From the NCBI RefSeq assembly GCF_020400655.1, contig NZ_JAINRC010000003.1:1-64000 (forward strand): DNA of 64,000 nt, written 5' to 3'. The DNA comes from Streptomyces spinosus (GTDB taxonomy: Bacteria; Actinomycetota; Actinomycetes; Streptomycetales; Streptomycetaceae). Shown piece by piece: positions 37,285-45,097 of the stretch (position 1 is the stretch's first letter; every line of letters starts with the position of its first letter). The notes beneath the pieces were generated by a model that ran no database searches, had not been told where the DNA came from, and was given only the letters and a program-made list of their open reading frames with translations. Both the position numbers and the translations under genes were made by a program.

Positions 37285-38442
37285 TCACGGCAGGTTGCGG
37301 GCCATGACGATGCGCTGGACCTGGTTCGTGCCCTCGTAAATCTGCGTGATCTTGGCGTCCCGCATCATGCGCTCCACCGGGTAATCACGGGTGTAGCCGT
37401 AGCCGCCGAGGAGCTGGACGGCGTCGGTGGTGACCTCCATGGCGACGTCGGAGGCGAAGCACTTGGCGGCGGCACCCAGGTAGGTGAGGTCGGCGTCGCC
37501 GCGCTCGGAGGCGGCGGCGGCCTGGTAGGTGAGCGCGCGTGCCGCCGAGATCTTCATGGACATGTCGGCGAGCATGAACTGGATGCCCTGGAAGTCGGCG
37601 ATCGGCTTGCCGAACTGCTTGCGCTCCTGGACGTACCCCTTGGCGTAGTCGAGGGCGCCCTGAGCGCAGCCGAGGGCCTGGGCGGCGATGGTGATGCGGG
37701 TGTGGTCCAGGGTCTTCATGGCCGTCATGAAGCCGGTGCCCTCCTCGCCGATCATGCGGTCGGCGGGGATGCGGACGTTGTCGAAGTAGACCTCGCGGGT
37801 CGGGGAGCCCTTGATGCCGAGCTTCTTCTCCGGGGCGCCGAAGGAGACGCCCTCGTCCGACTTCTCCACGACGAAGGCGGAGATGCCCTTCGAGCGCTTC
37901 GAGGGGTCCGTCACGGCCATCACCGTGTAGTACTCGGAGACGCCCGCGTTGGTGATCCAGCGCTTCACGCCGTTGAGCACCCAGTGGTCGCCGTCGCGGA
38001 CCGCCTTGGTCTTCATGCCGGCCGCGTCCGAGCCGGCCTCCGGCTCGGACAGGCAGTACGAGAACATGGCGTCGCCCTTGGCGAGCGGCGTCAGGTACTT
38101 CTTCTTCAGCTCCTCGCCGCCGGAGAGGATCACCGGGAGCGAGCCCAGCTTGTTCACGGCGGGGATGAGAGAGGAGGAGACGCAGGCGCGGGCCACTTCC
38201 TCGATCACGATGACCGTGGCGAGCGCGTCGGCGCCGGCGCCGCCGAACTCCTCGGGGACGTGCACGGCGTGCAGGTCGTTGGCCACCAGGGCGTCGAGGG
38301 CCTCCTGCGGGAAGCGGGCCTCCTCGTCCACCGCCGCGGCGTACGGCGCGATCTTCGCCTCGACCAGGGAACGGACGGCGTCCCGGAGCATGTCGTGCTC
38401 CTCGGACGGGCGGTACAGGTCGAAGTCAGCCGATCCGGCCAC
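37285..38442 (-). CDS. Acyl-CoA dehydrogenase
   Basis: This 385-residue FAD enzyme catalyses alpha,beta-dehydrogenation of acyl-CoA. Motifs are CLSEPEAGSDAAGMKTKA (FAD/substrate loop), WITNAGVSEYYTVMAV, and GGYGYTRDYPVERMMRDAK in the C-terminal helical domain. IYEGTNQVQRIVMARNL carries the catalytic Glu. By context it matches FadE25 of mycobacteria, which precedes purE/purK there. The GTG start (VAGSADFDLY) has a weak ribosome site. The promoter region is AT-rich and contains a candidate operator. Confidence 0.95.
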   Translation of the reverse strand: MAGSADFDLYRPSEEHDMLRDAVRSLVEAKIAPYAAAVDEEARFPQEALDALVANDLHAVHVPEEFGGAGADALATVIVIEEVARACVSSSLIPAVNKLGSLPVILSGGEELKKKYLTPLAKGDAMFSYCLSEPEAGSDAAGMKTKAVRDGDHWVLNGVKRWITNAGVSEYYTVMAVTDPSKRSKGISAFVVEKSDEGVSFGAPEKKLGIKGSPTREVYFDNVRIPADRMIGEEGTGFMTAMKTLDHTRITIAAQALGCAQGALDYAKGYVQERKQFGKPIADFQGIQFMLADMSMKISAARALTYQAAAASERGDADLTYLGAAAKCFASDVAMEVTTDAVQLLGGYGYTRDYPVERMMRDAKITQIYEGTNQVQRIVMARNLP

Positions 38443-38482
38443 GGTCTCTCACGCTCCAAAGACGCAGTGATACTGACGCTAA

Positions 38483-38496
38483 TTACCGTTAAGTAA
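38483..38496. promoter_or_regulatory. Candidate operator upstream of acyl-CoA dehydrogenase gene
   Basis: TTAC-CGTTAA-GTAA palindrome, 41 bp upstream of the GTG, in an unusually AT-rich patch (38470-38510). TetR-type regulators of fatty-acid degradation use sites of this size. The match is by eye. Confidence 0.4.
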
Positions 38497-38633
38497 CTGA
38501 ATTTTAGAGCCACCGTGTGACCCCGCCTACGTGAGCTTGGTGACAGCGGGGAAATTGCCCGCGGGGCGGCCCGACTATGCTCAGGCACCGCATGACCGAG
38601 CAGGACCGACGGACCGGAGCTGGAGCGCACCCC

Positions 38634-39977
38634 ATGAGCCTGAAGATCACCGTGATCGGCACCGGCTACCTCGGCGCCACGCACGCCGCGGCCATGGCCG
38701 AACTGGGCTTCGAGGTGCTGGGCCTGGACGTCGTACCCGAGAAGATCGCCATGCTGGAGCGCGGCGAGACCCCGATGTACGAGCCGGGGCTCGAGGAGCT
38801 GCTGCGCCGCCACGTGGCCGGGATCGAGGGGTCCACCGGGCGGCTGCGGTTCACCACGGACTGGGCCGAGGTCGGCGCCTTCGGCGATGTGCACTTCGTG
38901 TGCGTGAACACCCCGCAGAAGCACGGCGAGTACGCCTGCGACATGAGCTACGTCGACTCCGCCGTGGCCTCCCTCGCCCCGCACCTGCGCGGCCCGGCCC
39001 TCGTCGTCGGCAAGTCGACCGTGCCGGTGGGCTCCGCCGACCGGCTGGCCGCCTACCTGGCCGAGCACGCCCCGGCGGGCGGCGACGCCGAGCTGGCCTG
39101 GAACCCGGAGTTCCTGCGCGAGGGCTTCGCCGTCCAGGACACCCTGCACCCGGACCGGATCGTCGTCGGCGTGCGCAGCGAGCGCGCGGAGAAGCTGCTG
39201 CGCGAGGTGTACGCCGGCCCGGTCGGCGAGGGCACCCCGTTCGTGGTCACCGACTTCCCGACCGCCGAACTGGTCAAGACGGCCGCGAACTCCTTCCTCG
39301 CGACCAAGATCTCGTTCATCAACGCGATGGCGGAGGTGTGCGAGGCCGCCGGCGGTGACGTGGCGAAGCTCGCGGAGGCCATCGGCCACGACGACCGGAT
39401 CGGCCGCAAGTTCCTGCGCGCCGGCATCGGCTTCGGCGGTGGCTGCCTGCCCAAGGACATCCGGGCGTTCATGGCCCGGGCGGGTGAGCTGGGCGCCGAC
39501 CAGGCGCTGACGTTCCTGCGCGAGATCGACTCCATCAACATGCGCCGGCGCGGCCAGATGGTGGAGATGACCCGGGAGGCGCTGGGCGGCGGGTCCTTCC
39601 TCGGCAAGCGGGTCGCGGTGCTCGGCGCCACCTTCAAGCCGGACTCGGACGACGTCCGCGACTCGCCCGCGCTGAACGTGGCCGGCCAGATCCACCTCCA
39701 GGGCGGCCAGGTGACCGTGTACGACCCGAAGGGCATGGAGAACGCCCGCAAGGTCTTCCCGACCCTGGGCTACGCCGGTTCCGCGCTGGAGGCCGCCCGG
39801 GGTGCCGACGTCGTCCTGCACCTGACCGAGTGGCGGGAGTTCCGCGAGCTGGACCCGGTGGCGCTCGGCGAGGCGGCGGCGGCCCGGGTGATCCTCGACG
39901 GCCGCAACACCCTCGACCCCGAGCTGTGGCGCCGGGCCGGCTGGACGTACCGCGCGATGGGCCGCCCCAAGGCGTAG
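38634..39977 (+). CDS. UDP-glucose/GDP-mannose 6-dehydrogenase family protein
   Basis: This 447-residue NAD-dependent enzyme oxidises the C6 hydroxyl of a nucleotide sugar to the uronate. The N-terminal Rossmann motif is ITVIGTGYLGATHAAAMAELG. NPEFLREGFAVQDTLHPDRI is the family core, and the catalytic Cys is in GFGGGCLPKDIRA. The C-terminal NAD-linked domain has VAVLGATFKPDSDDVRDSPA. UDP-glucose is the most likely substrate. The product would feed uronate-containing wall polymer, in line with the LCP and GT2 genes nearby. ATG 38634 has GGAGC upstream. Confidence 0.93.
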   Translation: MSLKITVIGTGYLGATHAAAMAELGFEVLGLDVVPEKIAMLERGETPMYEPGLEELLRRHVAGIEGSTGRLRFTTDWAEVGAFGDVHFVCVNTPQKHGEYACDMSYVDSAVASLAPHLRGPALVVGKSTVPVGSADRLAAYLAEHAPAGGDAELAWNPEFLREGFAVQDTLHPDRIVVGVRSERAEKLLREVYAGPVGEGTPFVVTDFPTAELVKTAANSFLATKISFINAMAEVCEAAGGDVAKLAEAIGHDDRIGRKFLRAGIGFGGGCLPKDIRAFMARAGELGADQALTFLREIDSINMRRRGQMVEMTREALGGGSFLGKRVAVLGATFKPDSDDVRDSPALNVAGQIHLQGGQVTVYDPKGMENARKVFPTLGYAGSALEAARGADVVLHLTEWREFRELDPVALGEAAAARVILDGRNTLDPELWRRAGWTYRAMGRPKA

Positions 39978-40018
39978 GCGCCCTCCGGGCACAGGGCCCG
40001 CGCCGGGACCCGGGTGGC

Positions 40019-40059
40019 GACGCCGGTTCGGCCGAGGCTCAGTCGGCCGAACCGGCGTC
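40019..40059. terminator. Bidirectional terminator, 17-bp perfect stem
   Basis: Arms 40019-40035 and 40043-40059 are exact complements around a 7-base loop (GGCTCAG), between the convergent nucleotide-sugar dehydrogenase and CGNR genes. Confidence 0.85.
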
Positions 40060-40089
40060 TGTCCGCATTCTGCACCAAACCGTCGCCGT

Positions 40090-40596
40090 TCACGCGCCCT
40101 TCGCCCGGTACCGGCGCATCTTCGCGCGCGCCCCGCACACCCGCATCGAGCACCAGCGCCCGCGCCCGGCCGGGCTGCGGTCGTAGTACGCCCAGTGGCA
40201 GGTGTCGGCCTCGCACGCCTTGAGCCGGGCCCAGGTGCCCGCGACGAGCGCCTCGGCGACGGCGGCGGCGACCCGGGACAGCAGCGGCCCGGCGTCGGCC
40301 GGGGCGAGGCGGGCCGAGCCGTCGTGGTCGTCGACGGTGACATGCAGCGGGGCCCGGGCCAGCAGGGTGCCCAGCGGGGTCACCAGGCGGTGGGGCGGGT
40401 GCCCGGCGTGCGCGAGCAGCGCGGCCCGCAGCGACTCGCGCAGCTCCCGGGCCCCGGCCAGCCCGTCCTCCGTGATCCCGAGGCGGGCGCGGCCCTCCGG
40501 CGTGTCCAGCGCGTCCGTGCCCGCCTCGATGTCCAGGGTGTTCACCAGGGACTCGACCAGGGCCAGGCCGCCGGGGGCCGCCGATCTCTCGCTCAT
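40090..40596 (-). CDS. CGNR zinc-finger / ABATE-domain putative regulator
   Basis: This 168-residue protein has an N-terminal helical ABATE-type stress-sensing domain (LALVESLVNTLDIEAGTDAL). A C-terminal zinc finger begins LKACEADTCHWAYYDRSPAG and continues RWCSMRVCGARAKMRRYR. The signature CGNR is CGAR here, but the four Cys are intact. Such proteins are presumed transcription factors. It is divergent from the two VOC genes across 86 bp packed with inverted repeats, so autoregulation and control of those genes is a reasonable inference. Confidence 0.87.
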   Translation of the reverse strand: MSERSAAPGGLALVESLVNTLDIEAGTDALDTPEGRARLGITEDGLAGARELRESLRAALLAHAGHPPHRLVTPLGTLLARAPLHVTVDDHDGSARLAPADAGPLLSRVAAAVAEALVAGTWARLKACEADTCHWAYYDRSPAGRGRWCSMRVCGARAKMRRYRAKGA

Positions 40597-40682
40597 GCTT
40601 GTGACGTTACCCCCTATGGGGGAGCATGCAGTAACCGTTACTGGTTACCCGTCCTTACAGGTAACGCCCCGAGGAGGTAGTC
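40597..40682. promoter_or_regulatory. Dense operator region between CGNR regulator and VOC genes
   Basis: Three inverted repeats lie in 60 bp: CCCCC-TAT-GGGGG (40610-40622), GTAACC-GTTACT-GGTTAC (40631-40648) and TTAC-AG-GTAA (40655-40664). The Shine-Dalgarno GAGGAGG for the plus-strand gene follows. The first resembles CsoR/DUF156-family operators. The others share GTAAC half-sites. Confidence 0.6.
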
Positions 40683-41051
40683 ATGGCTCTCGCCAAGCTC
40701 GACATCGTCGTCCTGGACTGTCCCGACCCGCACGCGCTGGCCGGTTTCTACGCCGGTGTGCTGGGCGGCACGGTGGAGGAGGACCCCGAGGACAGCGCGT
40801 GGGTGGACCTGAAGGTGCCCGGCGGGACGGCCCTGGCCTTCCAGCGGGCGCCGGGGTTCGTGCCGCCGGAGTGGCCCGCCGCGGACCGGTCGCAGCAGTT
40901 CCACCTGGACCTGGTGGTGGAGGACCTGGACGCGGCGGAGAAGGGCGTGCTGGAGCTGGGCGCCAAGCCGCTGGACACGGCGGACCGCGAGCGGACCTTC
41001 CGTGTCTACGCCGACCCCGCGGGGCACCCGTTCTGTCTCTGCGCCTGCTGA
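40683..41051 (+). CDS. VOC-superfamily (glyoxalase-like) protein, copy 1
   Basis: This 122-residue protein has two beta-alpha-beta-beta-beta modules. Family landmarks are LDIVVLDCPDPHALAGFYAG, WVDLKVPGGTALAFQRAPGF, QFHLDLVVEDLDAAE and VYADPAGHPFCLC. VOC enzymes include glyoxalase I, antibiotic-resistance proteins and dioxygenases. The substrate cannot be inferred. It ends in FCLCAC. GAGGAGG lies six bases before the ATG. It is followed 21 bp later by a paralog with which it shares roughly half its residues, so the pair arose by tandem duplication. Confidence 0.9.
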   Translation: MALAKLDIVVLDCPDPHALAGFYAGVLGGTVEEDPEDSAWVDLKVPGGTALAFQRAPGFVPPEWPAADRSQQFHLDLVVEDLDAAEKGVLELGAKPLDTADRERTFRVYADPAGHPFCLCAC

Positions 41052-41072
41052 CCCGTCCCGGAGGAGGATTCC

Positions 41073-41468
41073 ATGGCGTCCGTGGCCCGTTTCCGCAACG
41101 TCGTTCTCGACTGCCCCGATCCGCACGCGCTGGCCGCCTTCTACGCGGCGGTCGCCGGAGGGACCCCACGGCCCGAGGACGACGACTGGGTCGTGCTCCA
41201 GGTGCCGGACGGGCCCCGCATCGCCTTCCAGCGGGCCGAGGGACACACCCCGCCGGAGTGGCCGCGCGCGGACCGCAACGGCCAGCAGCTCCACCTCGAC
41301 TTCGACGCGGGGCCGACCTGGGCGGACCTCGACGCGGCGCACGAGCGGGTGCTGGCGCTCGGCGCCCGCCCGCTGGACCTGGAGGACCGCGAGACGAAGG
41401 ACTACCAGGTGTACGCCGACCCGGCCGGGCATCCGTTCTGCCTGTGCCGGATCGACGAAGGGTCGTGA
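41073..41468 (+). CDS. VOC-superfamily (glyoxalase-like) protein, copy 2
   Basis: This 131-residue paralog of the preceding protein keeps the same landmarks: NVVLDCPDPHALAAFYAAVA, VVLQVPDGPRIAFQRAEGHT, QLHLDFDAGPTW and VYADPAGHPFCLCR. The most striking conservation is PPEWPxADRxxQ in both. A strong GGAGGAGG precedes the ATG. It is co-transcribed with copy 1 and probably controlled from the operator region upstream of copy 1. Substrate unknown. Confidence 0.9.
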   Translation: MASVARFRNVVLDCPDPHALAAFYAAVAGGTPRPEDDDWVVLQVPDGPRIAFQRAEGHTPPEWPRADRNGQQLHLDFDAGPTWADLDAAHERVLALGARPLDLEDRETKDYQVYADPAGHPFCLCRIDEGS

Positions 41469-41477
41469 CGTCCCGGG

Positions 41478-41504
41478 AAGGCCCGGCTCGGTGATCCGGG
41501 CCTT
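41478..41504. terminator. Bidirectional terminator hairpin
   Basis: AAGGCCCGG and CCGGGCCTT are perfect 9-base arms around a 9-base loop, between the convergent VOC copy 2 and dipeptidase genes. Confidence 0.75.
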
Positions 41505-41525
41505 CGCCGGGCGCGCGTACCCCGG

Positions 41526-42728
41526 TCAGTTCCCGTCGCGCGTGCCGTCCAGCGACTCGATCGTGGCGAGGGACGGCGCGCGGGTGGCCTGGAGGTCCCG
41601 GGCGACGTCCTCCGCCGCGCCGAGCACGCGTACCGCGTTCTGCCAGGTCAGCTTGGCCAGGTCGGCCTTGGACCAGCCGCGGTCCAGCAGTTCGGCGAGC
41701 AGGTTCGGGTAGCCGGAGACGTCGTTCAGGCCGTCCGGGGTGAACGCGGTGCCGTCGTAGTCGCCGCCGATGCCCAGGTGGTCGATGCCGGCGACCTCGC
41801 GCATGTGGTCCAGGTGGTCGGCGACCGTGGACACCGTGGCGACCGGGCGCGGGTTGCGCTCCTCGAAGGCCCGGTGGATCTTCATCGCCTCGGGGCTGGT
41901 GTCCAGGTGGTGCAGACCGTGGGCGCGCAGGTTCTCGTCGGCGGCGGCCGTCCAGTCGACGGCGGCCTGGAGCACGAACTTGGGCACGAACGTCACCATC
42001 GCCACGCCGCCGTTGGCGGGCAGGCGTTCCAGGACGTCGTCGGGGATGTTGCGGGGGTGGTCGCACACCGCGCGCGAGGAGGAGTGGGAGAAGATCACCG
42101 GCGCGGACGTGGCGTCCAGCGCGTCCCGCATCGTCGTCGCCGCCACATGGGACAGGTCGACGAGCATGCCGAGGCGGTTCATCTCCGCCACGACCTCGCG
42201 GCCGAAGGCCGACAGCCCGCCCACCCGCGGCTCGTCGGTCGCGGAGTCGGCCCAGTCCACGTTGTCGTTGTGGGTGAGCGTCATGTAGCGCACGCCGAGC
42301 GCGTACAGACCGCGCAGGGTGCCCATCGAGTTGGCGATGGAGTGGCCGCCCTCGGCGCCCATGAGCGAGGCGATACGGCCCTGCCCGCGCGCCTCCTCCA
42401 TGTCGGCGGCGGTCAGCGCGGGCGCCAGCTCGGCCGGGTAGCGGGCCAGCAGCTGCCGGACGCAGTCGATCTGCTCCAGCGTCGCCGCGACCGGGTCCGG
42501 CTGCTCGCACGGCACGTACACCGACCAGTACTGGGCGCCGACCCCGCCGGCGCGCAGCCGCGGCAGGTCGGTGTGCAGCCGCTCGCGCCGGTCACCGGCG
42601 ATGTCCAGGGCGTCCAGGTCGTAGCCGGTCTGCTCGCGCAGCGCCCAGGGCAGGTCGTTGTGCCCGTCGACCACGGGGAACTCGCGCAGCAGCGCGTGTG
42701 CTTCGTCCAGGGCGGCCACGGCGGTCAC
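41526..42728 (-). CDS. Membrane dipeptidase-type (M19) dipeptidase
   Basis: This 400-residue amidohydrolase-fold dipeptidase has HxD in [14 protein letters not shown] near residues 18-31, [46 protein letters not shown] and the terminal metal ligand in [11 protein letters not shown]19 enzymes hydrolyse dipeptides including some with a D-residue. There is no signal peptide, so it is cytosolic here despite the family name. The GTG start overlaps the purE stop by 4 bp, so it is translationally coupled to the purine genes. Confidence 0.93.
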   Translation of the reverse strand: MTAVAALDEAHALLREFPVVDGHNDLPWALREQTGYDLDALDIAGDRRERLHTDLPRLRAGGVGAQYWSVYVPCEQPDPVAATLEQIDCVRQLLARYPAELAPALTAADMEEARGQGRIASLMGAEGGHSIANSMGTLRGLYALGVRYMTLTHNDNVDWADSATDEPRVGGLSAFGREVVAEMNRLGMLVDLSHVAATTMRDALDATSAPVIFSHSSSRAVCDHPRNIPDDVLERLPANGGVAMVTFVPKFVLQAAVDWTAAADENLRAHGLHHLDTSPEAMKIHRAFEERNPRPVATVSTVADHLDHMREVAGIDHLGIGGDYDGTAFTPDGLNDVSGYPNLLAELLDRGWSKADLAKLTWQNAVRVLGAAEDVARDLQATRAPSLATIESLDGTRDGN

Positions 42729-43249
42729 TTCCCGAAGCCGAAGCCGCTGCCCGCGCCCTCGACCTTGGAGCGCAGCCGCTTGCCCTTCTCGGTGGCCTGG
42801 TCGTTGAGGTCCTGCTGGAAGTCGCGCATCCGGTGCAGCAGCTCCTCGTCGTGCGCGGCGAGGATGCGGGCGGCGAGGAGACCGGCGTTGCGGGCACCGG
42901 CGACGGAGACCGTGGCGACGGGGACACCGGCCGGCATCTGCACGATGGAGAGCAGGGAGTCCATGCCGTCCAGGTTCTTCAGCGGCACGGGCACGCCGAT
43001 GACCGGCAGCGGGGTCACGGAGGCGAGCATGCCGGGCAGGTGGGCGGCGCCGCCCGCACCCGCGATGATCACCTTCAGGCCGCGGTCGGCGGCCTGCTCG
43101 CCGTACGTGATCATCTCGCGGGGCATGCGGTGCGCGGAGACGACGTCGACCTCGTAGGGGATCTCGAACTCGTCCAGGGCCTTGGCGGCGGCTTCCATGA
43201 CGGGCCAGTCGGAGTCCGACCCCATGACGATGCCAACAACGGGGCTCAT
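42725..43249 (-). CDS. purE: 5-(carboxyamino)imidazole ribonucleotide mutase
   Basis: This 174-residue class I PurE isomerises N5-CAIR to CAIR in purine synthesis. [16 protein letters not shown] at the N-terminus and [22 protein letters not shown] and GVPV form the active site. The C-terminal 25 residues are a charged Gly/Phe-rich extension. The ATG start overlaps the purK stop (ATGA), giving a coupled purK-purE-dipeptidase operon. Confidence 0.97.
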   Translation of the reverse strand: MSPVVGIVMGSDSDWPVMEAAAKALDEFEIPYEVDVVSAHRMPREMITYGEQAADRGLKVIIAGAGGAAHLPGMLASVTPLPVIGVPVPLKNLDGMDSLLSIVQMPAGVPVATVSVAGARNAGLLAARILAAHDEELLHRMRDFQQDLNDQATEKGKRLRSKVEGAGSGFGFGK

Positions 43250-44385
43250 TCGGTGATGGTGCCTCTCAGGTAGCCGGCTGCGTGACGGGCGCGCTCCAGC
43301 ACGTCGTCCAGGTCGTCGCCGTAGGTGTTGACGTGCCCGACCTTGCGGCCCGGCTTCACGTCCTTGCCGTACATGTGGATCTTGAGCTTGGGGTCGCGGG
43401 CCATGCAGTGCAAGTACGCGGAGTACATGTCCGGGAAGTCGCCGCCCAGGACGTTGACCATCACGGTCCACTCGGCGCGCGGGCGCGGGTCGCCCAGGGG
43501 CAGGTCGAGGACCGCGCGGACGTGGTTGGCGAACTGCGAGGTGATCGCGCCGTCCATGCTCCAGTGGCCGGAGTTGTGCGGGCGCATGGCCAGTTCGTTG
43601 ACGAGGATGCGGCCGTCGCGGGTCTGGAACAGCTCGACGGCGAGGTGCCCGACGACGCCGAGTTCCTTGGCGATGGTCAGCGCCAGCCGCTCGGCGTGCA
43701 GCGCCAGGTCCTCGTCCAGGTCGGGCGCGGGGGCTATGACCGTGTCGCAGACGCCGTTGACCTGCTGCGACTCCACCACCGGGTAGGCGACGGCCTGGCC
43801 GTGCGGGGAGCGTACGACGTTGGCGGCCAGCTCGCGGACGTAGTCGACCTTCTCCTCGGCGAGGACGGGCACGCCGGCGCGGAACGGCTCGGCCGCCTGC
43901 TCGGCGTCGTCCACGACCCACACGCCCTTGCCGTCGTAGCCGCCGCGGACCGTCTTGAGGACGACCGGGAAGCCGTCGCCCTCCTCGGCGAACCGGACCA
44001 CGTCCTCGGGGTCGCTCACGATCCGGTGCCGGGGGCACGGGATGCCGATCGCGTCGAGCTTCGCACGCATCACCCCCTTGTCCTGGGCGTGCACCAGTGC
44101 GTCGGGCCCGGGGCGCACGGGAATGCCGTCCGCCTCCAGGGCACGCAGGTGCTCGGTGGGCACGTGCTCGTGGTCGAAGGTGATCACGTCACAGCCGCGC
44201 GCGAACTCGCGGAGCGTGTCGAGGTCGCGATAGTCGCCGATGACGACATCGTTCACGACCTGCGCCGCGGAATCCTGAGGAGTGTCACTGAGGAGCTTGA
44301 ACCTGATGCCCAGCGGGATGCCCGCCTCGTGCGTCATACGCGCGAGCTGACCCCCGCCGACCATGCCGACTACCGGGAACGTCAC
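43246..44385 (-). CDS. purK: 5-(carboxyamino)imidazole ribonucleotide synthase
   Basis: This 379-residue ATP-grasp enzyme carboxylates AIR to N5-CAIR using ATP and bicarbonate. It begins [20 protein letters not shown], has the ATP-grasp core [18 protein letters not shown], and carries metal-site residues in [21 protein letters not shown] and [15 protein letters not shown] 44385 lies seven bases after a TACGCT element with no Shine-Dalgarno, so translation is probably leaderless. It is the first gene of the purK-purE-dipeptidase operon. Confidence 0.97.
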   Translation of the reverse strand: MTFPVVGMVGGGQLARMTHEAGIPLGIRFKLLSDTPQDSAAQVVNDVVIGDYRDLDTLREFARGCDVITFDHEHVPTEHLRALEADGIPVRPGPDALVHAQDKGVMRAKLDAIGIPCPRHRIVSDPEDVVRFAEEGDGFPVVLKTVRGGYDGKGVWVVDDAEQAAEPFRAGVPVLAEEKVDYVRELAANVVRSPHGQAVAYPVVESQQVNGVCDTVIAPAPDLDEDLALHAERLALTIAKELGVVGHLAVELFQTRDGRILVNELAMRPHNSGHWSMDGAITSQFANHVRAVLDLPLGDPRPRAEWTVMVNVLGGDFPDMYSAYLHCMARDPKLKIHMYGKDVKPGRKVGHVNTYGDDLDDVLERARHAAGYLRGTITE

Positions 44386-44391
44386 ACCCCT

Positions 44392-44397
44392 AGCGTA
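44392..44397 (-). promoter_or_regulatory. -10 element for leaderless purK transcript
   Basis: TACGCT on the minus strand, spaced so that the transcript would start at the purK GTG. No convincing -35 was seen. Confidence 0.45.
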
Positions 44398-44567
44398 TCG
44401 GCCACGCGGCGGCTGCCGGATCGCCGCCCTCTCACGGACTCTTACCCGGGGCTTCCCCGCCTCTTGTCGACCTGTTTCCACAGCGTGGCCCGGTCCACGG
44501 GCAGCGGCGGGTCCGCCCGGCTAGCATGGCGGGGTTGAGGAAACCTACCGACGGGAGCTGCACAGCC

Positions 44568-45071
44568 ATGGAACCTCGTTCCTCGGGGCTGCAACGGCTC
44601 GTCCGAGAGGTGGCCAAGTTCGGTGCCGTGGGCGGTGCCGGCGTCCTCGTCAATCTCGGCGTGTTCAACCTGGTCCGGCACGTCTCGGACCTGCCGGTGG
44701 TGCGGGCCAGCATCATCGCGACCGTCGTGGCCATCGTCTTCAACTACGTCGGCTTCCGTTACTGGACGTACCGGGACCGCGACAAGAGCGGGCGCACCAA
44801 GGAACTGACGCTGTTCCTGCTGTTCAGCGCGATCGGCCTGGTGATCGAGAACGGCGTGCTGTACCTGGCGACCTACGGCTTCGGCTGGGACAGCCCGCTG
44901 CAGAGCAACGTCTTCAAGTTCGTCGGCATCGGCGTCGCGACCCTCTTCCGGTTCTGGTCGTACCGCAGCTGGGTGTTCCGGGCGCTGCCCGCCCGGGAGA
45001 CCGTGGCGAGCGCGGAACCGGTCCTGGGGCGGGAACCGGCGAAGCGGGCGCCCAAGCAGCGCGTGCCGTAG
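44568..45071 (+). CDS. GtrA-family membrane protein
   Basis: This 167-residue protein has four predicted membrane helices (about residues 17-37, 45-65, 86-106 and 118-138): FGAVGGAGVLVNLGVFNLV, VVRASIIATVVAIVFNYVGF and KFVGIGVATLFRFWSYRSWVF show the family pattern. GtrA proteins are implicated in moving polyprenyl-linked sugars across the membrane. The basic C-terminal tail is cytoplasmic. GGGAG precedes ATG 44568. A TAGCAT (44522-44527) upstream may be the -10 of its promoter. It is divergent from purK, as in mycobacteria. Confidence 0.92.
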   Translation: MEPRSSGLQRLVREVAKFGAVGGAGVLVNLGVFNLVRHVSDLPVVRASIIATVVAIVFNYVGFRYWTYRDRDKSGRTKELTLFLLFSAIGLVIENGVLYLATYGFGWDSPLQSNVFKFVGIGVATLFRFWSYRSWVFRALPARETVASAEPVLGREPAKRAPKQRVP

Positions 45072-45097
45072 CCGCGCGGGCCGGCCGGGCGCAGTGC

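Noticed and set aside
40610..40622. CCCCC-TAT-GGGGG as a definite CsoR copper operator for the copper-storage gene
   Set aside because: It is 3.4 kb from that gene and directly upstream of a CGNR gene. Retained only as an operator of unknown regulator.
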